Positions 7,642 through 16,252 are shown, counted from the stretch's first letter. The stretch is 64,000 bases of DNA from Paucimonas sp. (GCA_031253995.1 JAIRVG010000108.1:1-64000); one strand, 5' to 3'. The notes: generated from the sequence alone by a model not told the origin. Translations and numbers: made by a program.

Positions 7642-9182
7642 GGAGACACCCCGAGCGCCGAATCAGACAACAGCGCATCACGTTTCTGATAACCGGAAAA
7701 CGCCGCGGCCAGCAACCGGTCCTGGCTCCAGCCGGTACGGTCGAAAGTGTCCACCAGGCGCCCGGCGGACAACACGCCGATGCGATCGCAGATCAGCATC
7801 AGCTCGCGCAGGTCGCTGGACACCACCACCAGCGCCTTGCCCTGTCGTGCCAGTTCGGCGAGCAAAGCGTAGATATCCAGCTTGGCGCCGACGTCGATAC
7901 CGCGGGTCGGCTCGTCGAACAGCAGCACCTGGCAGTCGCGGGCCAGCCAGCGCCCGATCACGACCTTCTGCTGGTTGCCACCGGACAGCTCGCCCACCGC
8001 CTGCTGCACGCCAGCACTGCGGATGCGCAGGGTGTCGACGAGGCGGCCAGCCAGCTGCCGCTCACCCTCGCTGTCCAGCAGACCCCGACGGGAGACCGCC
8101 TTGAGATTGCCCAGCACCAGGTTGGCGCTGATCGATTCGCTGAGGAGCAACCCCTCGCCCTTGCGATCCTCGCTGACCAGGGCAATGCCATGCCGCACCG
8201 CAGCCATCGGCGAGTCGATCCGCCGCACCCGCAAGGGATCACCCAGCTCGACCGTACCGCGATCGGCCCGGTCGGCACCGTAGATCAGGCGAAGCAGTTC
8301 GGTCCGCCCGGCGCCCACCAGGCCACACAGGCCGAAGACCTCCCCGGCGCGCACCTCGAACGAGACGTCGTTGACCTTGTCCCCGCGCCCCAGCCCCCTT
8401 ACCCGCAACAACGGCGCGCCGATGTGACGGTCCTGGGCCTCGATGTGCTCGCCCAGTTCGCGTCCCACCATCAGGCGGACCAGTTGCTCGCTGCTGTAGC
8501 GCTGGATCGGCTCGACACAGACCAGTTTCCCGTCGCGCAACACGGCGACACGCTGGGCGACACGCTTGAGCTCTTCGAGCCGGTGAGAGATGTAGATGAT
8601 CGCCACCCCCTGCTGACGCAGCGCCTCGATCCGGGCGAACAGCAACTCGACTTCGCGCTCGGTGAGCATGGCAGTGGGTTCGTCGAGGATCAGCACGTGG
8701 CAATCGCCGATCAGGTTGCGGGCAATTTCCACCATCTGCTGGTGACCGATGCCCAGCTCGCCCACGGGGGTCTGCGGGTCGATCGCTTCCAGGCCCATCC
8801 GCGCCATGGCCTCCACCGCTTGCTGGTGCAGGCGCTTGCGATCGATCCAGCCCAGGCGTCCGGGCAGGTCATGCAGGAACAGGTTCTCCGCCACGCTCAA
8901 GGTCGGCACCAGGTTCAGCTCCTGCATGACCATGCGCACGCCAAGGCGTTCGGCGGCGGTACGGCTGGCCGGGCGATAGGGCTCGTCGCGAAAGCGCATC
9001 TGCCCGGTGGTCGCAGGCTCAAGGCCACCGATGATCTTCGACAGGGTGCTCTTGCCCGCGCCGTTTTCGCCGGTGAGCGCCAGCACCTCGCCGCGCTGCA
9101 GGGTCAGGTCGATCCCTTCGAGCACCGGCTGGGCGTAGGTCTTGCCTACCCCGCTGACGGTCAACACAGCTTGTGCGCTCAT
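7638..9182 (-). CDS. rbsA: Ribose ABC transporter ATP-binding protein RbsA
   Basis: A 514-residue fused double ATPase of the carbohydrate-uptake (CUT2) type. The first cassette has Walker A GENGAGKST (about residues 38-46) and Walker B VLILDEPTA; the second has the degenerate Walker A GLVGAGRTE typical of CUT2 proteins, signature LSGGNQQKV and Walker B VLLFDEPTRGID. It energises ribose uptake with RbsC and RbsB. Start and stop overlap the neighbouring genes by four bases each. Confidence 0.96.
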   Translation of the reverse strand: MSAQAVLTVSGVGKTYAQPVLEGIDLTLQRGEVLALTGENGAGKSTLSKIIGGLEPATTGQMRFRDEPYRPASRTAAERLGVRMVMQELNLVPTLSVAENLFLHDLPGRLGWIDRKRLHQQAVEAMARMGLEAIDPQTPVGELGIGHQQMVEIARNLIGDCHVLILDEPTAMLTEREVELLFARIEALRQQGVAIIYISHRLEELKRVAQRVAVLRDGKLVCVEPIQRYSSEQLVRLMVGRELGEHIEAQDRHIGAPLLRVRGLGRGDKVNDVSFEVRAGEVFGLCGLVGAGRTELLRLIYGADRADRGTVELGDPLRVRRIDSPMAAVRHGIALVSEDRKGEGLLLSESISANLVLGNLKAVSRRGLLDSEGERQLAGRLVDTLRIRSAGVQQAVGELSGGNQQKVVIGRWLARDCQVLLFDEPTRGIDVGAKLDIYALLAELARQGKALVVVSSDLRELMLICDRIGVLSAGRLVDTFDRTGWSQDRLLAAAFSGYQKRDALLSDSALGVSP

Positions 9183-10132
9183 TGCTGGCGCGTGATCAGG
9201 TCGACCGGTGTCTGGATGACGTTGTCGGCATCCACCTCGGCTTTCTCGCCCTTGAGCATCTTCAGCGCAGCCTCGATACCGAACACCGCCTGGCGCGCGG
9301 CATACTGGTCGGCCGTGGCGAGCAGGCGACCATCGGCCAGCATCGGCGCGACCGCCTTGAGGTTGTCGTAGCCCACCACCTGCACCTGCCCGGTGCGCCC
9401 GGCGGAACGCACCGCCGCGACCGCGCCCAGGGCCATGCTGTCGTTGCCGGCGAGCAACGCCTTGAGGTTCGGGTATTCGTTGAGCATCGCCGAGGCCACG
9501 GCATTGCCCTTGTTGATTTCCCAGTTGCCGGATTGCACCGCGACGATCTTCATCTGCGCCGCATCCATCGCATCCTTGAAGCCGGCGGTGCGCTGCTGGG
9601 CGTTGGTGGTGGTCGGCACGCCCTCGATGATGCCGACCTCGTCGCCCGCCTTCAGCCGCGCGGCCAGGTAGTCACCCACCAGGCGCGCGCCCTTGCGGTT
9701 GTCGGGGCCCACGAACGGCACGCTCATGCCCTTGCCTTTCAGCACATCGGGGTCGAGGCGGTTGTCGATGTTGACCACGGTGATGCCGGCGTCCATGGCG
9801 CGCTTGATCACCGGGACCAGTGCCTTGGAATCCGCCGGGGCGATCACCAGGGCGTTGACCCCGGAAACGATCATCTGTTCGACGATGCGAATCTGGTTGC
9901 CAGTGTCGGATTCATCCTTGATGCCGTTGGACACCAGGTCGAATTCGCTGGCGTGTTCTTTCTGGTAGGTCTTGGCGCCCTCCTCCATCGTGAGGAAGAA
10001 CTCGTTGGCCAGGGATTTCATCACCAGCGCCACCTTGGGGCGCTCTTCGGCGCGAACGGCGGACAGGGGCAAGGCAGCGCAAAGGACGAGGAAGCCGGCA
10101 GCCAGCATCCGTCCGGTGGAAGGCAAGTGCAT
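9179..10132 (-). CDS. rbsB: Ribose ABC transporter periplasmic binding protein RbsB
   Basis: A 317-residue protein with a Sec signal peptide (about residues 1-28, ending SAVRA-EE) and a type-1 periplasmic sugar-binding fold (VALVMKSLANEFF, VIAPADSKALVPV, VNIDNRLDP, GNDSMALGA, VVGYDN). It delivers D-ribose to RbsA/RbsC. GGAG lies 7 bases before the ATG. It is the first gene of the operon, and its promoter is overlapped by a LacI-type operator. Confidence 0.95.
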   Translation of the reverse strand: MHLPSTGRMLAAGFLVLCAALPLSAVRAEERPKVALVMKSLANEFFLTMEEGAKTYQKEHASEFDLVSNGIKDESDTGNQIRIVEQMIVSGVNALVIAPADSKALVPVIKRAMDAGITVVNIDNRLDPDVLKGKGMSVPFVGPDNRKGARLVGDYLAARLKAGDEVGIIEGVPTTTNAQQRTAGFKDAMDAAQMKIVAVQSGNWEINKGNAVASAMLNEYPNLKALLAGNDSMALGAVAAVRSAGRTGQVQVVGYDNLKAVAPMLADGRLLATADQYAARQAVFGIEAALKMLKGEKAEVDADNVIQTPVDLITRQQ

Positions 10133-10167
10133 GAAGTTTACTCCGCATTTTATGCTTTTTATCGGAT

Positions 10168-10181
10168 CGCAAACGTTTGCG
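10168..10181 (-). promoter_or_regulatory. RbsR operator and rbs promoter region
   Basis: A perfect 14-bp palindrome CGCAAACGTTTGCG, centred on the CG step typical of LacI-family operators, 36 bases before rbsB. On the minus strand its right half supplies a possible -35 (TTTGCG), with TAAAAT (10148-10153) as a -10 after 15 bases, so bound RbsR would block RNA polymerase. Regulator assignment is by proximity. Confidence 0.85.
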
Positions 10182-10467
10182 TTACCCCACTATGCGAACG
10201 GAACCGGGCTTTGTCAAATGTCCGCGAGCGGACCGGCCAGGCACCGGAGCGGGGGATTGTCGCTCAAACGATCGGAGAACCGAACTTTTTCAGTGGAAAT
10301 CATCCGGACTCCCGACGGGCAAAAGGTGCCCTTGAGAGTCTAGGCAATGGGCCAGCTATTGCGCCGGCCCTACACCTGAGAGTCAAAACCCCCACGAATT
10401 TATTTTTGAAGGCGTGCAGCAAAACCGCAGCGAAGCGGTCACATTCGCTCTTTGCACCGACCAGCTG
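10182..10467. other. Non-coding stretch with paired segments, unexplained
   Basis: No supported gene. The part around 10308-10400 can fold: GACTC...GAGTC enclosing GGGC...GCCC, followed by GGGCC...GGCCC, and GAGAGTC occurs twice. It matches no riboswitch class that I can recognise. See findings. Confidence 0.4.
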
Positions 10468-10496
10468 TTGCGAAAACTCCTACAGTTAAATACTGT
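10468..10496 (+). promoter_or_regulatory. Sigma-70 promoter of the DUF1654-endA operon
   Basis: TTGCGA (10468-10473), a 17-base spacer and TACTGT (10491-10496). The -10 box overlaps the LexA operator that begins at 10493, so LexA binding and polymerase binding would exclude one another. Confidence 0.7.
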
Positions 10497-10508
10497 ATGC
10501 GCATACAG
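10493..10508. promoter_or_regulatory. LexA operator (SOS box)
   Basis: CTGTATGCGCATACAG: a perfect 16-bp palindrome matching the gammaproteobacterial LexA consensus CTG-N10-CAG, including the inner TAT/ATA. It lies 23 bases before the start of the DUF1654 gene and over its -10 box. Confidence 0.88.
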
Positions 10509-10531
10509 CAAAAACAAGGGAAACAACACCC

Positions 10532-10777
10532 GTGGCCACCTCCTCCGCTTCCGCGCCCGCCAGCAGTTACGAGCAACTGGGCATCCGCATCCAGAAAATC
10601 ATCAACGCCCCGACCGCCCAGCGCTCCCGGGCAGCACTGATCTTCCGCCTCGAACACGAATCCCCGGACGACTGGGAAACCCTGCTCGAAGAAATCGCCG
10701 AGAACGACAACGTCACCCTTGCCCATCGCGACGATGGCGGCGTGCAGATTTTCTGGACGGTACCGAAGGAAGACTGA
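10532..10777 (+). CDS. DUF1654-family protein, SOS-controlled
   Basis: An 81-residue cytoplasmic protein with a GTG start, AAGGG 11 bases upstream. The sequence SYEQLGIRIQKIINAPTAQRSRAALIFRLE, then DDWETLLEEIAENDNVT and QIFW near the end, follows the DUF1654 pattern known mainly from pseudomonads and their phages; its biochemical function is unknown. The perfect LexA box upstream places it in the SOS regulon by inference. endA begins 5 bases after its stop, so the two form one transcription unit. Confidence 0.85.
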   Translation: MATSSASAPASSYEQLGIRIQKIINAPTAQRSRAALIFRLEHESPDDWETLLEEIAENDNVTLAHRDDGGVQIFWTVPKED

Positions 10778-10782
10778 CGCGG

Positions 10783-11472
10783 ATGAGATTCACGGTTTTG
10801 GCAGCTACCTGCCTGTTGTTCAGCTTTACCGCCCACGCCGACGCTCCCCGCACCTTCAGCGAAGCCAAGAAGGTTGCCTGGGGCCTTTATGCGCCACAAT
10901 CGACGGAGTTCTATTGCGGCTGCAAGTACACCGGCAATCGCGTCGACCTGGCCGGTTGCGGCTATGTCCCGCGCAAGAACGCCAACCGCGCCGCGCGCAT
11001 CGAGTGGGAACACATCGTCCCGGCCTGGCAGATCGGCCATCAGCGCCAGTGCTGGCAGAGTGGCGGGCGCAAGAACTGCTCGCGCCACGACGCCGTCTAC
11101 CAGCGCGCCGAGGCCGACCTGCACAACCTGGTGCCGAGCATCGGCGAGGTCAACGGCGACCGCAGCAACTTCAGTTTCGGCTGGCTGCCGGAGCAGCACG
11201 GGCAATACGGGTCATGCCTGACCCAGGTCGATTTCAAGGCGAAGAAGGTCATGCCACGACCGTCCATTCGCGGAATGATCGCGCGTACCTATTTCTACAT
11301 GAGCAAGCAGTACGACCTGCGCCTGTCCAGGCAGGACCGGCAGTTGTACGAGGCGTGGAACAAGACCTACCCGGCCCAGGCCTGGGAACGCCAGCGCAAC
11401 CAGCGTGTGGCCTGCGTGATGGGACACGGCAACGAGTTCGTCGGTCCGGTGGACCTCAAGGCCTGCGGCTGA
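10783..11472 (+). CDS. endA: Endonuclease I (EndA), secreted/periplasmic DNase
   Basis: A 229-residue His-Me-finger nuclease of the EndA/Vvn family. There is a Sec signal peptide (about residues 1-20, ending TAHA-DA), cysteines for the family disulfides (FYCGCKY, LAGCGY, QCWQSGG, NCSRH), and the catalytic segment RIEWEHIVPAWQIG followed by DLHNLVPSIGEVNGDRSN. It cuts double-stranded DNA outside the cytoplasm. AAGGA precedes the ATG, which lies 5 bases after the DUF1654 stop, so transcription is probably LexA-controlled; that is an unusual setting for endA. It converges with the HD-fold gene, leaving a 3-base gap. Confidence 0.94.
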   Translation: MRFTVLAATCLLFSFTAHADAPRTFSEAKKVAWGLYAPQSTEFYCGCKYTGNRVDLAGCGYVPRKNANRAARIEWEHIVPAWQIGHQRQCWQSGGRKNCSRHDAVYQRAEADLHNLVPSIGEVNGDRSNFSFGWLPEQHGQYGSCLTQVDFKAKKVMPRPSIRGMIARTYFYMSKQYDLRLSRQDRQLYEAWNKTYPAQAWERQRNQRVACVMGHGNEFVGPVDLKACG

Positions 11473-11475
11473 ACC

Positions 11476-11901
11476 TCAGCTCAGCGCATGCAGATAGGCG
11501 CTGGCCTGCTGGCAACGTTGCAGGTGGGCGATGTCGGCGGGACCGGGAATGACGATGCGGGTCAGATCGCTCTCGTCGGCCAGGTCCGCCAGCTTGACCA
11601 CCCTGGCCAGCGGATCGCTGCCGACCCGGGCGACGAATTCCTCGTCACTCTCGCCACCGCGCTGGCTGAGGGCCTGCACCGCGGCGAGGATTTTCAGAGT
11701 GAAGCCCTCCCGCGCCAGGTCCGAGAGGGTCATGGGGGACTCTCGCAGCACCTCGTGAAGGACCGCGACGATACGCTGCTCGGTGGTGGAAACCCGCAGC
11801 ATCACCCGCAAGGGATGCAGGATGTACGCGGCGCCTACTTTGTCCCTATGCCCCTCGTGGGCCCGGGCTGCAACCGCAATGGCTCGCTCCAGCGTGGACA
11901 T
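11476..11901 (-). CDS. Small HD-domain phosphohydrolase-like protein
   Basis: A 141-residue protein resembling the hydrolase half of RelA/SpoT and the small alarmone hydrolases: ARAHEGHRDKVGAAYILHPLRVM (first His plus HP motif), then RIVAVLHEVLRES at the position of the HD dyad, and VVKLADLADESD near the position of the C-terminal metal-binding Asp. The dyad is His-Glu instead of His-Asp, so metal binding and activity are uncertain. GAGGAGG lies just upstream of the ATG at 11901. No synthetase domain is present. Substrate unknown; (p)ppGpp hydrolysis is only a possibility. Confidence 0.72.
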   Translation of the reverse strand: MSTLERAIAVAARAHEGHRDKVGAAYILHPLRVMLRVSTTEQRIVAVLHEVLRESPMTLSDLAREGFTLKILAAVQALSQRGGESDEEFVARVGSDPLARVVKLADLADESDLTRIVIPGPADIAHLQRCQQASAYLHALS

Positions 11902-12005
11902 GGCCCCCTCCTCACCGTTGCTGCACTCATCGATGGAACTGCGTCCTTCTGAGCATAGCCCGACAAACGCGGGAGCACCTGTCGCAGAGCGTCGCGCGGG
12001 GTTGA

Positions 12006-12575
12006 TCAGCGCGGGGCGTCGTGCTGGATCACCACCGAATCGGTGCCCAGGCGGGCCATCACGTCCTGCTTGCCGGCCTCGGCCTCGGCCCTGTCCTGGT
12101 ACGGACCGACCAGGACCACCGGCTTGCCTTCGCGATAGACCACCGAGGACGGGATACCCTTCTCGATCAGGCGCGCGGTCATGTCGCTCACCGCCCCCAT
12201 GTTCGGCCCCTGGATGATTTCCACGTCCCAACCCTGCGGTGCCGGTTCGGCGGCGATGGCGTCGGCACGGCGCTGCAGGTCGGCGCCACCGCAGACCTCG
12301 CGGATGCGCAGAGCATTGCTGCCGTCGTCGATGATGATGTCGTAGTCCGCGCCCTTCTTGATCGCCACATAGCTGCGATACGGCAGGAAGGTGCCGCTGT
12401 CGTCCTTGCCGCGGAACTGGCCGCAGATATCGCCCTGGGTATTGAACCGCACGTTGGCGAACTTGGCCGTCTTCGGGTTCTGCAGGGTTTCGGCGACCTG
12501 CTTGTGCACCCGCTCCGCATCGTTGTCACAGCCGGCCAGGGCCAGCAACGCCATTACCACCGCCACTTTGCGCAC
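12006..12575 (-). CDS. Lipoprotein with C-terminal SPOR-like domain
   Basis: A 189-residue protein starting at a GTG 6 bases after AGGAGGT. The N-terminus (VRKVAVVMALLALAGC) ends in the lipobox LAGC, so it should be lipid-anchored. The middle part (about residues 25-105) contains two cysteines (DICGQF, EVCGGAD). The last 70 residues (WDVEIIQGPNMGAVSDM ... VVLVGPYQDRAEAEAG) resemble a SPOR domain, which binds denuded peptidoglycan at septa in other proteins. It lies between the HD-fold gene and ldcA. The SPOR assignment is from pattern only. Confidence 0.75.
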   Translation of the reverse strand: MRKVAVVMALLALAGCDNDAERVHKQVAETLQNPKTAKFANVRFNTQGDICGQFRGKDDSGTFLPYRSYVAIKKGADYDIIIDDGSNALRIREVCGGADLQRRADAIAAEPAPQGWDVEIIQGPNMGAVSDMTARLIEKGIPSSVVYREGKPVVLVGPYQDRAEAEAGKQDVMARLGTDSVVIQHDAPR

Positions 12576-12633
12576 GCGTGTACCTCCTGAATTCAAGCGG
12601 CGGATTCTAGCACCTGCCCACGAGCAGGGTCCG

Positions 12634-14889
12634 CTACTCCTTGACGCAGTCCACGGTGTAGAGGCGCTGCCCATCTATTTCCTCATGTTGCAGACCATGC
12701 ACATCGGCGACGAAACCGGGGAAGCCGGTGTCGAACGCCCGTGCGAAGGCGAGGTAGTCGAGGATCGAACGGGTCGCCTCGGTGAAGCGCTCGCCAGGCA
12801 TGATCAGCGGGATCCCCGGCGGGTAAGGCACCAGCATCACCGCGGCGATACGCCCGAGCAGTTGCTCGATGGGTACCGCCTCGACCTCGCCGCGCACCAG
12901 CTTGTCGTAGGCATCGGCGGGCTTCATCACCACTTCCGGCAGGCGCGTGTAGAGGCGCTTGAGCTGCTTGGCCGTGGCATTGCTGCGATAGCAGGCGTGC
13001 AACTGGTCGCAGAGGTCGCGCAGCCCCATGCCGCGATAGCGCTGCGGGTCCTGGCTGGCGACGCAGGGAAGGCTCTGGCTCAGCTCGGCATTGGCGTCGT
13101 AGTTGCGCTTGAACTCCAGCAGTTCGGTGAGCAGCGTGCTCCACTTGCCCTTGGTGATGCCCATGGAGAACAGCACCAGGAACGAATACAGCCCGGTCTT
13201 CTCCACCACCAGACCACGCTCCCAGAGGAACTTGCTGACAACCGCCGCGGGAATGCCGTGCCGGTCGAGACTGCCACCGGCATCCAGGCCGGGCATGACC
13301 AACGTCACCTTGATCGGATCGAGCAGCACGTAGTCCTCGCTGACATCGCCGAAGCCGTGCCATTGCGCCTGCGGCTCCAGCAACCAGTCCTCGGTGGCGA
13401 CGCGATGGGTGCCCTCGACCCGCGGCGGCTGCCAGACACTGAACCACCAGTCCTCGGCCGGCAGGTGCGCACGCAGGTTGGCCAGGGCACGACGAAAGCT
13501 CAGGGCCTCGTCGAACATCTCCTGCAGCAGCGAACGCCCCGCCGGCCCTTCCATCATCGCCGAGGACACATCCAGCGAAGCGAGGATGCTGTACTGCGGC
13601 GAAGTGGAGATGTGCATCATAAAGGCTTCGTTGAAGCGGTCGCGGTCAAGCTGTCGGCGCCCGCCATCCTGCACATGGATCATCGAGGCCTGGCTGAAGG
13701 CGGCGAGCAGCTTGTGGGTAGAGTGGGTGCTGAACACCAGCGGGCTGTCGGCGTTGCGCGAGGTGCCCATGGCATAGCGCCCGGCGAAGAACTCGTGAAA
13801 GGCGGCATAGGCATACCAGGCTTCGTCGAAGTGCAGCACCTCGACGCTGTTGCCAAGGGTCTGCTTGATCAGCTCGGCGTTGTAGCACAGGCCGTCGTAG
13901 GTGGAATTGGTCACCACGGCCATCTTCACCCGCGGCGCACGGTCCTTGGTCAGCGGGTTGGCGAGGACCTTGGCCTGGATCGACTCGGAACTGAACTCAG
14001 CAAGGGGAATCGGCCCGATGATCCCCAGCTCGTTACGCTCCGGGCACAGGTAGAGGGGAATCGCGCCGGTCATGATGATCGCGTGCAGCACCGACTTGTG
14101 GCAGTTGCGATCCACCAGTACCAGGTCATCGCGGCCAACCATGGAGTGCCAGACGATTTTGTTCGCCGTCGAGGTGCCGTTGATCACGAAGAAGGTATGG
14201 TCGGCGCCGAAATTGCGCGCGGCACGGGCCTCGGCTTCCGCCAGGGGCCCTGTGTGGTCGAGCAGCGAGCCCAGCTCCGGCACCGAGACCGACAGGTCGG
14301 AGCGCAGGGTGTTCTCGCCGAAGAACTGGTGGAAGGCCTGCCCCACCGGACTCTTGCGGTAGGCCACGCCGCCGCCATGGCCCGGGGTATGCCAGGAATA
14401 ATTGGACTGCGCGGTGTGCTGCACCAGCGCCTTGAAGAACGGCGGCAGCAGGCCATCCAGATAGTTGTGCGCAGCCCGGGCGACCTGGCGGGCGAGAAAG
14501 GGCACGGTGTCTTCGAACAGATAGAGGATGCCGCGCAACTGGTTCAGTTCGCTCATGGCATCGGCGGGAGCATTTTCCAGGGTGACCTGCTCGCCCAGGG
14601 CGAAGATCGGCAGGTGCGGTGCGCGGGAACGGGCCAGGCGGATCAGCTCGACCATGTTCTGCAACAGGTGGGTGTTTTCGCCCGCGCCTTCGGCGGCGAT
14701 CAGCATGCAGGCCAGGCCGTGGTGGGTCGCCGCGACCAGGCGGGCTTCGGCGTAGTCGATGGCGCTGAGGATGGTGAAACCGTCCTGGGCCAGCTCCTGG
14801 GCGATACCGCGGACGCGGTCGCCGGCTACGGTGTCGGACTTGATGTCACGGTGAACGATGAGAACGGGAAACTTGAGGTCCTTGTACAT
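12634..14889 (-). CDS. ldcA: Lysine decarboxylase LdcA (Orn/Lys/Arg decarboxylase family)
   Basis: PLP enzyme converting L-lysine to cadaverine and CO2; 751 residues, the length of Pseudomonas LdcA. It has an N-terminal wing domain (MYKDLKFPVLIVHRDIK), the PLP core with FVINGTSTANK, HFDEAWYAYAAFH and the Schiff-base lysine in STHSTHKLLAAFSQ, and a C-terminal domain ending YTVDCVKE. AAGG lies 11 bases before the ATG; 14 extra upstream residues in frame are not typical. In P. aeruginosa the orthologue supports an arginine-inducible lysine catabolic route. It is followed by the SPOR-like lipoprotein gene, and dnaQ lies upstream on the same strand. Specificity for lysine over arginine or ornithine is inferred from close similarity to LdcA. 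Confidence 0.93.
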   Translation of the reverse strand: MYKDLKFPVLIVHRDIKSDTVAGDRVRGIAQELAQDGFTILSAIDYAEARLVAATHHGLACMLIAAEGAGENTHLLQNMVELIRLARSRAPHLPIFALGEQVTLENAPADAMSELNQLRGILYLFEDTVPFLARQVARAAHNYLDGLLPPFFKALVQHTAQSNYSWHTPGHGGGVAYRKSPVGQAFHQFFGENTLRSDLSVSVPELGSLLDHTGPLAEAEARAARNFGADHTFFVINGTSTANKIVWHSMVGRDDLVLVDRNCHKSVLHAIIMTGAIPLYLCPERNELGIIGPIPLAEFSSESIQAKVLANPLTKDRAPRVKMAVVTNSTYDGLCYNAELIKQTLGNSVEVLHFDEAWYAYAAFHEFFAGRYAMGTSRNADSPLVFSTHSTHKLLAAFSQASMIHVQDGGRRQLDRDRFNEAFMMHISTSPQYSILASLDVSSAMMEGPAGRSLLQEMFDEALSFRRALANLRAHLPAEDWWFSVWQPPRVEGTHRVATEDWLLEPQAQWHGFGDVSEDYVLLDPIKVTLVMPGLDAGGSLDRHGIPAAVVSKFLWERGLVVEKTGLYSFLVLFSMGITKGKWSTLLTELLEFKRNYDANAELSQSLPCVASQDPQRYRGMGLRDLCDQLHACYRSNATAKQLKRLYTRLPEVVMKPADAYDKLVRGEVEAVPIEQLLGRIAAVMLVPYPPGIPLIMPGERFTEATRSILDYLAFARAFDTGFPGFVADVHGLQHEEIDGQRLYTVDCVKE

Positions 14890-14976
14890 GGACGGCGCTA
14901 CCTTCTTCCTGCGGGAGGCCTCGTGGGCCATTCCTCTCAGGGTAGAAGGTCGCCGCCATGACGCGCGGCAAATACC

Positions 14977-15723
14977 TCAGTCGGCGCCTGCCATCTGCTG
15001 CCAGAGGGCTGGTGCACCAGCGGACTTGGCGACGGCTTCGAGTCGGGCGACGTGAGCCTCCAGTTCCGCGGGGGTGGCGCGAATGATCCGTCCCGGCTGG
15101 CGGCTCGCCGGCAAACGACGGATCTCGCTCCCCTGGGCACCGCCGCCCTCGCCTTCACCATCATGACCCGCCAGCGACAGGCTGGTCTGGCCACCGGTCA
15201 TCGCCAGGAAGACATCCGCCAGCAACTCGGAGTCGAGCAATGCGCCGTGCAGCTCACGGCCGGAGTTGTCGATGCCGTAGCGCTTGCACAAGGCGTCGAG
15301 GCTGTTGCGCTGGCCCGGATGGCGCTCGCGGGCCATCATCAGGGTGTCGAGGATATCGCAGTGCTGCGAGATATCGGCGCGATCATGCTGGCCGAGCAAG
15401 GCGAATTCGTTGTTGATGAAGCCAACGTCGAACGTCGCGTTGTGGATGATCAGGCGCGCGCCCTGGATGAACTCGAAGAATTCATCGGCCACCTCGGCGA
15501 AGCGTGGCTTGTCGAGGAGGAAGCCGTCGGTGATGCCGTGGACGCCGATGGCGCCCTCGTCACTCGGACGATCCGGCTGAATGTAGACGTGAAAATTGCG
15601 CCCGGTAAGGCGCCGGCCGATGAGCTCGACACAGCCGATCTCGATGATCCGGTGGCCATCGGTAACCGGCATGCCGGTGGTTTCGGTATCGAGGACTACC
15701 GACCTGTTGTCATGCAAATCCAC
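14977..15723 (-). CDS. dnaQ: DNA polymerase III epsilon subunit (3'-5' proofreading exonuclease)
   Basis: A 248-residue DEDDh exonuclease that proofreads replication inside the Pol III core. Exo I is LDTETTGM, Exo II lies around HNATFDVGF, Exo III is HGALLDSELLADVF, and the clamp-binding motif QTSLSL follows, before the alpha-binding C-terminal helix. It starts at a GTG with AGGAG 9 bases upstream. It is codirectional with rnhA, which ends 74 bases upstream, unlike the divergent overlapping pair of E. coli. Confidence 0.96.
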   Translation of the reverse strand: MDLHDNRSVVLDTETTGMPVTDGHRIIEIGCVELIGRRLTGRNFHVYIQPDRPSDEGAIGVHGITDGFLLDKPRFAEVADEFFEFIQGARLIIHNATFDVGFINNEFALLGQHDRADISQHCDILDTLMMARERHPGQRNSLDALCKRYGIDNSGRELHGALLDSELLADVFLAMTGGQTSLSLAGHDGEGEGGGAQGSEIRRLPASRQPGRIIRATPAELEAHVARLEAVAKSAGAPALWQQMAGAD

Positions 15724-15797
15724 GTCGGTGATCTCCTGCCGTGTTGCTGAAAGCGGCGAATCTTAACCCAGCTTCGCCGCCACGTCCCGGAGATTCA

Positions 15798-16244
15798 TCA
15801 GCGCAGGCCACGAACCTCGTCGACGCCGCGATTGGCCAACTGGTCGGCGCGCTCGTTGCCATGATGACCGATATGACCACGCACCCATTTCCAGGTGACC
15901 TTGTGCCGGTTGACCTGCTCGTCGAGCAGTTGCCAGAGGTCGGCGTTCTTCACCGGCTCCTTGGCCGCAGTCTTCCAGCCGCGCTTCTTCCAGTTGGTCA
16001 TCCACTCGGTGATGCCCTTCATCACGTACTGCGAGTCGGTAACCAGCAGCACCTCGCACTCGCGCTTCAGAGACGCCAGGCCCTGGATCGCCGCCATCAG
16101 TTCCATGCGGTTGTTGGTGGTCTCGCGCTCGCCACCCCAGAGTTCCTTTTCCACACCCTTGTAGACCATCAGCACGCCCCAGCCGCCCGGGCCGGGATTG
16201 CCCTTGCAGGCGCCATCGGTGTAGATCTCCACGCTATCGCTCAT
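15798..16244 (-). CDS. rnhA: Ribonuclease HI
   Basis: A 148-residue enzyme that degrades the RNA strand of RNA-DNA hybrids, such as R-loops and primers. The catalytic carboxylates are visible in YTDGACKGNPGPGGWG, NRMELMAAI, VTDSQYV and NERADQLAN, with the conserved His in GHIGHHGNERAD. Length is typical. It starts 8 bases after the methyltransferase stop on the same strand and is probably cotranscribed with it. Confidence 0.97.
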   Translation of the reverse strand: MSDSVEIYTDGACKGNPGPGGWGVLMVYKGVEKELWGGERETTNNRMELMAAIQGLASLKRECEVLLVTDSQYVMKGITEWMTNWKKRGWKTAAKEPVKNADLWQLLDEQVNRHKVTWKWVRGHIGHHGNERADQLANRGVDEVRGLR

Positions 16245-16252
16245 GTACAGCC

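Noticed and set aside
10300..10400. Glycine-type riboswitch (because of GGCAAAAGG and GAGAGTC strings).
   Set aside because: The order of conserved segments does not match the class and no glycine-related gene follows.
10414..10782. An N-terminal extension of endA upstream of 10783 in the same frame.
   Set aside because: It would run through the DUF1654 gene, and the signal peptide and Shine-Dalgarno fix the start at 10783.
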